In this document: positions 12,901 through 24,900 of the stretch, one piece after another
How positions within the stretch are numbered: position 1 is the first letter of the stretch
Layout: every line of letters begins with the position of its first letter
Source: Prostheceraeus crozeri
Taxonomy: Eukaryota; Platyhelminthes; Polycladida; Euryleptidae
Length of the DNA stretch: 64,000 nucleotides
Reading direction: 5' to 3'
NCBI GenBank assembly: GCA_907163375.1
Contig: CAJQUW010006362.1
Coordinates: 1-64,000 of the forward strand
Notes under the pieces: generated by a model
What the model was told of the DNA's origin: nothing
The model's database searches: none
What the model saw: only the letters and a program-made list of their open reading frames with translations
Translations under genes and position numbers: made by a program

Positions 12901-15900
12901 GTTAGAGCCGAGCCAGAACCAGGCAAGTTTGATTGAATTGTCAGATTGAAAGACATTGTTCAATCTGAATTTTACACAATATTGGTCTCTACAGTTATGA
13001 TGCAATGCCGTCCTTCGATTTCCATGAATTAGCTTGGTAGAAGACACAAAATCATTCACTGCAATTTTTATATATTCAAGAACAGTGAAGACTTAGCATT
13101 AAAAAAATATAGAAAAGTTTACTTTCCACTTGGTGAATGGTTTGCATCCGGCTCTGTGCGACTGTGAACCCTGCTTGATTTTCTCAGAGTATGCGGATGC
13201 AGATTAAATAAATATATCAAGCAATCGACGGAGTTTGCGAAGGAGACAGGCTTAATCATTTCAGAATGACATTGACACAAGCTTATGTTCGGCTCACTTC
13301 ATCAATTATGTATCAATTTCTAGCAATATTAACTGAACTTATAAAGAAAGATTTAGATAGCATTTTGATTAAAGGAAATGAAATTAATTTATCTTTCGAC
13401 GCACAGACAATTTGTTTTTATTTCGTAATATATATTTCGGCGAACCGCCCTTCTCAATCAGATATTTAATTAACAGTGATCTTATCTAACAAGGACTATG
13501 ATTTTAAATCAAATCTGGAAATGTCTGTAAAAATATCATGGGTGAATGGGGGGAAGATAGTAAAGTCAAAGATAGTAAAGTCAACATAGCACACTACTGT
13601 GCAAACCATCCACAATACACTTTCATGCACATCCACCTAATGTTGTAGAGTTAATGCTGGTAAATTTGGTAGGTTCCATTCTGTTTTGTTATCGATCAGT
13701 TTTATGTTTTGTTCATTTTTATTTCTAATAATTACGGCCTCTGCGATTTGTCTTTAGATTGCGTTATTGTGATATACTCGTCTAACGTTCATGTTGAAGT
13801 TTTGTATAATTCCTTCATGCTGGCTTTTACAGTGTCTCCAAATCATCAGTACTATGGAGACACTGTAAAAACCAGCATGAAGGAATTATACAAAACTTCA
13901 ACATGAACGTTAGACGAGTATATCACAATAACGCAATCTAAAGACAAATCGCAGAGGCCGTAATTATTAGAAATAAAAATGAACAAAACATAAAACTGAT
14001 CAATAACAAAACAGAATGGAACCTACCAAATTTACCAGCATTAACTCTACAACATTAGGTGGCTGTACATGAAAATGTATTGTGGATGGTTTGCACAGTA
14101 ATGTGCTATGTTGACTTTATTGTCTTTGACTTTACTATCTTCCCCATTCACCCATGAAATTTTTACAGACATTTCCAGATTTGATTTAAAATCATAGTCC
14201 TTGTTAGGTAAGATCACTGTAAATTAAATATCTGATTGAGAAGGGCGGTTCGCCGAAATATATATTACGAAATAAAAACAAATTGTCTGTGCGTCGAAAG
14301 ATAAATTAATTTCATTTCCTTTTATCAATTATGTATCAATTGTACTTGATCAGCTGTATGATTGGAGACATAATACAAATGATAAAACACAAGTACATAA
14401 AGCGCATGAGAGATCGGTATGAGCCTTTCAATCACATCTATCTCAGAAAAGCATGACTAAATATTACAATGATTACAAATATATTCCATCATGATTAAAT
14501 TGCCCAACAGATTGGAACTTGATCCTTATTCATCATCTCACGACAGTCTTTGAATTGGATTTGTCCTCGGATGAATGCTATTCATACGTGACATTTCCCA
14601 GATGGAGGATACGAGTATCCTCAACTCGACAAGTTCTAGTACTCGCAGCCGATAATCAAACTCAATGATTTATTGTATTCCGTTGTAGAATACCCAGTCC
14701 CACCTCTTTGCATTACATTGAAGATGATTGATGCACTACAGGAGATGCTTGCCACATTGGGAGAAGTCTGTTTGTGTAATCAACAGTCGACGGCGCGATA
14801 AAATGTCAGAGATCATCTTAGACATGCTATGAGATAGGAATATGATGCTGTCTGTTGACATTTCCGCTCATTACTTGCTAATAATTACACTTTTCCTGAT
14901 TGACAACCAATGAAGAGATAATCTCTGCTTGGCTAAGAATTAAGCAGTAACATCGAATCACCTTGGCGATCATTTTGACATATCTTGAAAGAAGACGTTA
15001 CATGTTACTGAGTGATGACGATAGTATTTTGAAAGGAGCTTGTAATTACAAGCAAAAAAAATAAATAAATGAACGTTGTTTATACTCGGAAGCACATTAG
15101 GCACGGAGCCTTTCTTCCATGTGGCCGAGTTGTCATTTACCACTCTCATTCTCTTTCGTGCTGAGTGTTTAGCAAGAATGCAGAGTGTACCTATTTTAAA
15201 GGTTCTAGGTTTGACCCGACCAAGATTTGAACCAAGGTCTCCCGGACGCAGAGCGAACACTCTACCACAAGGCCACAGCGCCGGTAGTAGAGAGAGGGAT
15301 ATGAAATAGATATGAAAAATGAATGCAGAAACAGAACGGGATAAGAGCTGAGAATGTTACTTCCGACTCCTTCTTCAATTTCCTTTATATTTGAAAGTGA
15401 TTTGAACACACACAAACACAACTTATTCCTGCTCATCATGGCAATGTACGAATAACGAGAAAAATGAAATCAGAACCATTCAGAGTCCTGCTGAGATGAA
15501 GACGTTTTGGTGGCATTCGCAGGAGTCTCACTCCAAAATTATGGTTTTTGCAATTTATTTTGTCTTTTTAACTATTTGCAGAGAGGAGACGTTTGCATCC
15601 GACAATTCGCAAAGTCATGTGTTATCGACTAATTGTAATCTTTCTGCTTCGAAATGAAGGTGTACGCTTGATTACCTTCTACCGCTTGTGTTAAACATGA
15701 TAAGTGGAAGAGAGGTGATTTGAGTTATTTCTACGGCGCTTCTCTCATGAGGACATCCGTCTCCAGCTTGAGAAATTCTCTTCATCTGTTCAGGGCTCTC
15801 TACACACTTAACCTTGTGCGGCCTCGTCACTCTACCTCAAATTTCGCTTAAAAGCGCTCTCTTTTAAATGCATAATTATCGCATTAAAGTTCTTAAGTCA

Positions 15901-18900
15901 TGCCCGCCCATCAAACGTAGCAAGTTTTCTACATCTTGAGTATTGAGATCCATACCAGGAAAATACATCATCATGTACTGCACGATCGCACAATAATACA
16001 TCATTTTATAGCTTTTGTCTAAAGTTCATTAAAATTCAGAGGATCAATGAAAATCATCCTTACAGAAAGTGCCTCCTCCATTCGCCCAGCATGCCGTCTC
16101 GCCATTTCTTCAACAGATTTATTGAACTGAAAAGTAGAAGGAATATTGAATAATTCATCACACCTTTGGTCTTCGATGCTTTGTTTCAAATATTACTGAT
16201 AACATTTGTGATAAAGAACGAAACTTTCGGAGTTACGGGAAACATTTTGCTCATGTACCGGTTCAAAAAATTAACAGAAATGAAATCTAGAGGAACATGG
16301 ACAGGAACAGGGGATTTGCTTGCCTTGCATGGACCTGATGTACAATGAAAGTCTGACAGCCTTCACATGTTGTTTCAGGCTTTATGTGTAGAAATATTCA
16401 TTTTCAATGCGGATAAGATTTCTTGGGAGGGTTCTCGTTTTTCTTGGCTGACTGCTTGGCTACTCACCATCAGATAAAGTGATAAATTAGAAGGAAAGTT
16501 CGATACAAACGCTGAAAAATCTGCACAATGAGGATTACAAAACAGGACCACAATTTTCACATCGATTTGTATCGACCTCTTCCACTGCATCAGCACTTTA
16601 TATTGCTCTGTCTTCCTTTGTTGAAAAGCTTTTGCTATTTGCTAACAAGTGACACATTGTGACTGACTTATATTATCAAATTTATTCATTACAAGTTCTT
16701 TGGATATATTTCCCATAGTAGTTTATTCAAATTTCAAAAGAAAATTCCAATAATTTTCCCTCTTTGTCCAGCATGTTTGGCCAGATAAAGTGAAAGTGAA
16801 TAATCCACTTCACCTGCATGTCACAATCATATTTATTGGAATTTCACTTGAAATTTGAATACAGCACCAAGAATCTAAGTGATATGAATTTGCAATGAAT
16901 AACTTTGTATGTTCTACATGGATATGATTCGTTGATATTGACAGCATAGCCGATATTGGGTTCTTCTCAGTTAATTTGTGGAGATAAATCCGTTGAAGAA
17001 TTTGATCGAATTAAATTGAACAATAATAATGTGGATTATGAAATCTGCAAGAATGGTTGGAACACGTGGCCGGCTGGGATGGAGGAGGTTCGCACCCGGC
17101 CGCCTTTCATCTGAACAGACTCATTTGCAAGACTATTCGTGAAACGTCTCAAGAACAACGGAAGAGTAGTCACTGCAGAAATGTGACGCAGCTTCAAATC
17201 CTTGCAAGATGAATTGTAATATCCTCATCGTTGCATCCAGAATGAACAGCTTCCAACGACGATGTTATATAAATGCTCATTATCAATGAATTCAATTTCC
17301 GGCAGTTCATCTTTATTGTTGAAATAGAGCTTTGGATTGATTCAAATATCGAATGTAATAGACGCTTCTCGTTTAGAAAAAAAGTTTGGAATACATTGTT
17401 CTCGTCGGCGCCAACTTCGATGATAATTAAGTTGAGAATCGACGTTTTTATAGAGAATGCCGACATGTCTGTCTGCTCCGAGTGGGATCGCAGCAAGAGA
17501 GTGGGAGAAGGGAGGGAGATGAGTACACAGCACGAAGAAAGCAGGCTGTATAAATATTCTACGAATAGTAAGTTGTCACTATTTTCTCTAATAACATCAG
17601 CACACCGAAGTTAGACATTTCCTTAGGTACGAGTAGCCACGGTTATCATTTTCGTTATTAATTCATTTAAACATGGTACTCTGTCTCGGTCTTACAATAC
17701 TATGCTTGTGTGCTCACCCCCTCCCCCAAAGAGGATGTCATTATAAGTCTGCAGTTAGAGCATCCAAACAATGGAGACCTTGGAGGGCCCTCAAGGTGCA
17801 ATGTGAACGACTTCATCATCAATGCGCGAGACAACATTCAGCAACATTCACTCCTACTTACTAGAAGTGCAATTAAATGAAGAGCATGCACGAATTTACT
17901 AAGTCGGCAAAAAGAAATCAAGAGGTTAAAGATAGTCGTTGATCGCTTGCGGATTGCTGTGAATTCCTTCACAATGCTCCGATTGCACGTGCTCATCAGC
18001 TTACTTTTGATTTTAGCACAGGCAATGAAAAAATTGTTAGGAAAACGTGGTTGGGAAGTTTTCTACGTCATATAATATAATGACAACTTCGTCAACATGC
18101 ATACTGCGCTGTCCATTTTCAAGGCACGTTCATAGTGTTTCAGCAGACGAATGTCTCCTGAATCAAATGAACTGGGAACCTCCGAAGTCCACAAAAGAGA
18201 GAAAAAATACATTAGAACTCGATCTCATTCTGTGAATGAGGAAAATATAGCATGACATCTCTACATGCATTACAGTAATGTTTCTTCCTATTCATACTCC
18301 TCCCTCTCAGCATATACAAACGGGCCTGCTATCGGTTCGAGAGTCCCACAGCCTGCCATTTTCCTCACCTGGATCTCCAACTGCGCTTTCTCATCGATCT
18401 GTCGTGCAATCATCTCTTTCTCTTCTTTCTCCAGCCTCAGTCGTTCCTCCTTCACCTCCTCGGCCATCCTCCGTTTCTGCATTTCAACATCTTGGCGTCG
18501 ATCTTTCCCGATGGCGAGCAGGGCATCTCTCCGACTCGTCTTTGCCTCAGTCAGGCTGTTGGTGAGTCTGGACTCTTCCTCTGTGAGGACGGAGATTCTC
18601 TGGAGACGTGCGGCCTCCGCGGATGCTCCCAGATCAGCTGCAGACGTCAGGTTGTTGGTCAGAGGACCTGCGATCTCCTCAAGGGCAGTTTCATGTCGTA
18701 TGCGTTCTTCCTCCACTTCGCGAGCGATCTGAACCCGCAGAGCTGCTCGCTCCTTCTCAATCTTGCTGCGAAGAGTGTCCATTTCTATTTCATGACGACA
18801 GCGCTGCTCTCGTAGAGATGTATCCAACTCCAATTTCGACCGCTCACGGGCGCGTTCACTCGCAGACAGTTCCTGTTGAAATAACGTCAATAAAGAGCAA

Positions 18901-21900
18901 GCTAACTTGTGTTTTATACGTCTCGACGACCTCGGATGAGGCCAGATTAATGAAATGACTCATTTGATTGAATAAATGCGCGTGAAAAGTTTTAGCCTGA
19001 TAGTTACTCTGATTAAACACTTTATTGAATGAAGTATTGGTTGGTGCTGCGATTTTGTACATGAGTTTTGCAATTAACGAGGCGGATTGGCAAGGAGCTC
19101 ATTGGAATTACTCATCATGGAAAGAGCGGCAATCCACCAACTTACCTGATTTGTGCAATCAGGAGAGACTGTTTATATTGAGAAGTGATGACTTTGCTTC
19201 ATCTTTGAATCATATACTGTAATATGTCGAATCATTTTAATTCTGGTATTTAATTTAGTGAATCGTTGCATCTACTCAGTTCCTAAATAATTAGTAGTGC
19301 CTGATTTCCTTATTATTTCTCATGTCACTTCATCTATGCATTGATTTGTATCATTCACTTAGATGATTTGTCGTCTCGCTGCTTCGAGTGCTTTTACAAG
19401 TATCCTTTACTATTAAAAATGTGAAGATTTGTAAACATGACAGAGTTGTATTTCTGATGTTCTTCAGCTGCATCTCAGAGGACATTTCAGAGGACAAGCG
19501 TGACCATAAAACACGAATTTCTTTTCATTGCAAAATTCACGATAATTTTATAACTTTTTTCCCAGTCGAAACGGCATTTTAAGGAAACTTTTCACAACAG
19601 TTGATAAAATGCAAACTTCCTATAGAAATGGTAATATACTGCACATTCATTCGATAATCAGTCAATATTAATGCTTGTAATTCTAGATCTTCCTCGCTAC
19701 AGTTGATAGATGGATGAGACTTCTAAATGTATTTGAAGATTCGAGCAAATCTTAGGTCTGTGGCACTCCTGTGAGGAGGAAATCTGTCTATTGGTTGAGT
19801 TAATTTGCTGATGTTGCAAAAGTCAAAATGTTTATTTCCAAGAACATTGGAAAACAGGAGCATGTACGCTCACATAATATCTACAAAAACATAGTTTGAT
19901 GGCAGAAAACAGCGTGCGGTCGGTGTTGTTAAAACATATTCTGAATAGGAGGGAGAGGTGAATTGACGAGAATATATTTCCGGATTTCATATTTATTGAT
20001 TAGTGATTTCCTTAGTTATCGTTCGCAGTTCGTTTGCTTTTTTGAGAAACCTCGCGATAGATTTTACCAGTTTCGGAGTTAAAATATTCATCAATTTATC
20101 GAATTCTGTTGTATTGCTACAGTTGCATAACATAGGCGCTGTTTCTTGTCGTAAATTTTGATATAGTGAGCATTCTATCATGAAATGATACACAGTTTCC
20201 ACTTTCGAATTATCACATAGCTCACATAGACGCTCTTCATATCGCAGTCGATTTCTGTATCTGCCGGTTACGGCGCAGATAATCTTCTTTAGAATGCGCA
20301 GTTTAAATTGTCGATGTAATATTGGTTAGAGTGAATATATTGCATGTCACAGACAGCTATCACTTGGTAGATAATGCTTCTTTTTAAAATTCATACTGAT
20401 CTCCTGAGAAATACAAGAATGGATGCTTTGCTTGTAATGCTACTCTTAAAATATCTGACCTCGTCTATGGCTAAGGCGGACTAGCAGTTTAACTCCAAAC
20501 TGTTGAAACATTTTCATTTCACGGTGAAAATGGCTTAACAATAGCCTAATTAGATAGCGAGATTTCTATGCAATGACTCGGAAACTCCCCTGGGGAAGCA
20601 CTGGCGGATACCTTTTCTGTTCTGGTAGTTCATCTGATTATGGAGGACGTTGAGAATCGTATCTTGGCCAATCCAAATTTATCTGTTCCCAAAACTTTAG
20701 ATCTCTCTGTTTCTATGTTCTCTATTGGCAGCTGGCCATTTTGTCAGTAGTAATGCTTCACTTTGGAACGCAAGCGTCTCTTTTTGTTATTCATTTTATC
20801 GATGCCTTCTATAAATCTTCCAAACTAAGACCATCGAGTCAAGAGCAACATGTTGCCAAGGTCCACTGATCGTACAGACGTATTTAACTGCTGAGAACGC
20901 TCGGAATCACGGATTACCATTCAACAAATTCATTAGATCGTCAGTTTATACAGAGGAAGCAAAGATTCTATCTTGTGGAAACATAGAATCGTGTATTTGT
21001 TGATGTTTTAAGTTTCCTAGTAGAAGAATGAGACCAAGAACTCTTCTCTTCTAAGAGTGTAAGAGCAAGATTACAATTGCCGATCGGAAAACAAAATCAA
21101 GGAACCTGAATATCGCACACAATCCTTCGATTATCTTACACAATTGAATTTTGCGGTTAACGTACTGACTTCAATGCCTGCACAGAGATCCTGTACTTCT
21201 GTTTGCATCATGTAGATTTGTTGTGAATACAAAGTTGAGTGTGACATAAAACTTCCTTCTTGTTGAGAATTTGAGATTTCATGCTGTAATTGCGTTCATT
21301 TCATGTCATATCATTGCTCAGATAACCGCTGAAATGCATGCACAAGAAATGAATTACATCCCATCAAATTGCCTCTCTCATCACCATCTCTCAATGACCA
21401 TTTGACACTGAAGTCATTGTCTGTTCTTGCAAAACATCCTTCCATGTCTCGTGTTTCAAAATCGTAGAACAGTTCCTCAATTATGATGGAAGTAATGTAA
21501 TTCACTTTACGAATAGCAATTATCTCAAACAAACGAGAATCGTGACAGTGAAATTTCCTGTACATTTCTTGATCAAAGTTTCAGCATTTAAAATTCACTA
21601 CAGATTGCTATATTCATGACAGATGATTAATCACAGGGATACAGAGGCACTGACATGATAGTACCATGAGAATCCGTACCATTGCTTGTTAAATGCTCAA
21701 TTAAGTAAGACAAATTGTTGAACTTTTATTTTGAAGCAATATCTATGCCCGATCAACTGTTGCAGACAAAGTAACGCCAATGAGAGGCCGCGAAAGCGCT
21801 CTGGAGAAATAAACATGATGAATTCATTGGCGTTACTTTGTCTGCAGAACTTTTATTATGACCTGTTCACATAAAAAGGAAGATAACTAAAAAATAACAA

Positions 21901-24900
21901 AAAGATAATATCAAAGTATTCCAAGAAATCAGAGAAGCAGGCTGTGGTATTCAATGCACCAGGACTCTTAGCCACTGCACTAGTGGATTAGAAAGCAAAG
22001 ATTAACCCAACATCCGATGCCTCTACGCAGATAGCAAGTATGTCGATGATATATCCATTTTAACAACATGTCGTGCAGAATCGTGACAAATGCTAGGAAT
22101 GCATGCTGTGTTATCTTCCCTTTTTCCTTCTTTAACAGGCTGTAGAAGCGGGGAAGTTGATACAATAAAAATTCATCACTAACGCATTTATTAGTATAGA
22201 TATGGAAACTTGAACAACTTGTTAAAATTTGATACATGCCTGCTTCAGAGTCTCCAACTGCCGTTTCATATTCTCCAATTGCCTCGCGCTCTCCACAGTG
22301 CACCGAGCCTGTGTGTGACCAATTTCTTCCTCTCCTCTCCTTCTCAAATCTTCAAATTCCATCTCCACACGCGCCAATTCTGAAGCTATCAATCAACAAA
22401 TGTGATTTCTGACACAACCTTGTCAACAGGTGGATGAAAATCATTCTCCACGAGGAATGGGAGATACAAAAGATAAATTATCAAAATTGAACATAACGTG
22501 AAGCTTGAAACGCGAAGTGTACTCGAGGGGAATGATAAGCAAAAGACAAATTCGCAGTTTCACCAACGTTGGTCGGAACTATGTGCACATAACTGTATAA
22601 ATGGGATAATTTGCTTTCTCTAATTAAAATACCGATGACATAATACTGATGAAACAAAAACAAGTAGACTCATTTTCGGAAATTGTTGTGGAACCTGTTC
22701 GTCGATGCATGTAGGCAAGTTGAGAAAGCTTCCTATTTACATTGCTTTCTAAATGTAATCTAATCCCTCTGAGATCGCTGATTGATATCTGAATGCGCTT
22801 GTCTCTACCACGGAAGCAGATGGGCAGACGAAGAGATGCCTTCGAATTAGGATTACGGAACACGCTCCAAAGTGGATGGAGACTCGTGGAACCCAACCAT
22901 GATCAACAGAGCTTCCGTCCAGCAGCATTGCCAGGCATATCCTCTCGTGTGACTCATTTGTACAAAGTCGTGTGACTTCAAAATTTACAGTATTAAGCTT
23001 TGTAACTAACCATTTTACTTCCTAATTTTAGACTTATTGTACACAACATGTCACCACCCAAATGTTTTGTGTCTAAAAGTACTAGAATCACGTTGGAAGT
23101 CTTCCGTGTTCATAATTTTATTCTTCTGTTACACATAACAATGTGTAACATATTACTTTTGAACGTTTCTAGTAATATGATTTCTATCATTGCAGTCTGT
23201 GTCACATCATTTTCACAACTCAAATAACTCAAATGCACAGTGTTGTCCGTCGTGACGAATATTTTTCTACGTAACTTAATGTGCATCTTTGATGTACTTT
23301 CCTGACGAGAGGACACAAGTCATTTCCTAGTGAATCGGAAAGATCACAGACTGACGGAACTCCTGTAATGGCAATAAAACTGCCGTTTGTAAGTTTTCTA
23401 TGACTGCACAAAAGAATCCTACAATCCAAACCATTGAATAGTGTTCCTCTTACAAGATAGTTTCGTGACACTTGCTTGCAATTTTGCAAAATACGTTCAC
23501 TGCCGCCCAACGATACACATTCAATGTCTAGATCATTCACCTGGTATCTCATAATAATGTCATAACTACCCCTCAGGAAACCACTGGCGACTTCAATTCC
23601 GTATCATTTGTATTTACAGATAAAGATAAATTCATCTGTCTCGATACAACCTCTTTCCGCTCGCCTTAAAAGCTTTCTTCTCGAAGAATATATTCGATGC
23701 ACCGACGGTCACAACGTTCATTGTCTTGATGAAAACTGACAAGCGGAAACAACCTGATGCTGAACCTCATTTTAGACAGGAATAATCATAAAGAATTTAG
23801 CAATATCAATTAGAACGAGTGGTTATTGTTGTATGTCATTCAAATCCAATGGGTTGATTGGCATTATGCGAATCACTACAACGATTCAGTCATATGTCAT
23901 CCCGAGATACCGACAACCTATCACCAACCAAGTTCATCGAATGATATACGCTCGTATATGGGAAAGTCGTGAGAACAAAATGAAATTTAAGTGTTTCCAA
24001 AGATAAGATGCGAAATGTATCACATGAAGTTAACTTCTATGGGTAGTTATCAAGTACTGTTTCTTGCACACGATTGACATGCCGTTTCCGACACTTGTGC
24101 GCTAGTATCAACAGAGTGTCAGTCGTCTGTTAGAAGAAGCATTTGATAAAAACCCACAGAAATCAACTTACTGTGATAATTGCTCATCTCAAATGTGCTC
24201 TGGGTTGGCTGTATATTTGAATAGAGAGCTGTGTCGATGTTGGGAGATGTGAACTAGGTCTGCAGATGATTCCTGATATTGGATGAAGTGGCAGCTACTC
24301 AAGTCTGTTCCTATTTTTCAACTGAGGATGTAACTCAATATTTGATTATTCTATCTACATTGTGTTTCTGAAGACACCTTAATAGTTATGCAAACAATAT
24401 CTATGAAATGGCAATAGTAGATATCTATGATGATTTCATTTTCATCTTTACAGTATCAGTTTTCTCCTATTTGAAGTAACAATACTTTTCCTAAATTCAA
24501 CATGGAAACAGACTGTGTGTCGACAGTTTATTGCTTCTAGAATCATTAAAATTAATTGTTCAATAAATTCGATAAATAGTTTCGGAGATAATAGCTTTAC
24601 AGTCTTCTTCGTCATCTCATTTGGCACTCAGCTCAATGGCAAGTAATTAAAAAGCTTGAATGCCACTCAAACCTATCTAAAAATACTTGTTTTGTTGAGT
24701 TGATTAACAAGTTGGATAATACAGGAAGGAGACAGGTCATAAACTAAGGATTACGAGCATGCGGATTGTTTCGCGACACAACAAGCGAGGGCTTTCCATA
24801 ACTTTTGGAATGATTATTTGTCAAACTCTTCACTTATTCTGCAAATCCTCTTCAGATCAAAGATCGATGAACAAGCTTATTCATTGGAAAATTAATCTTT

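Larger units (their letters stand above)
6956..16063. other. Intron 10 of the DUF4485 gene, repeat-rich
   Basis: This 9.1 kb intron contains the Tc1-like element at 9006, foldbacks at 10265 and 11540, palindromes at 11751 and 13365, and a tRNA-derived SINE at 15053. A perfect short palindrome at 8745-8773 carries AATAAA on both strands. The 7.0-8.7 kb and 14.4-15.0 kb parts show nothing I can name. Confidence 0.45.
18873..22239. other. Intron 8 of the DUF4485 gene (GC-AG)
   Basis: It contains a LINE remnant at 19980-20325 and a small foldback at 21761-21846. The remainder shows no frame or RNA I can support. Confidence 0.4.

Noticed and set aside
13709-13906. A 65-codon frame across the palindrome centre
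   Set aside because: It spans the spacer of the inverted duplication and reads arm sequence both ways; it is not a gene.
18265-18958. Several plus-strand frames of 95-155 codons
   Set aside because: They are shadows of DUF4485 exon 9, whose minus-strand coiled-coil frame explains the composition.
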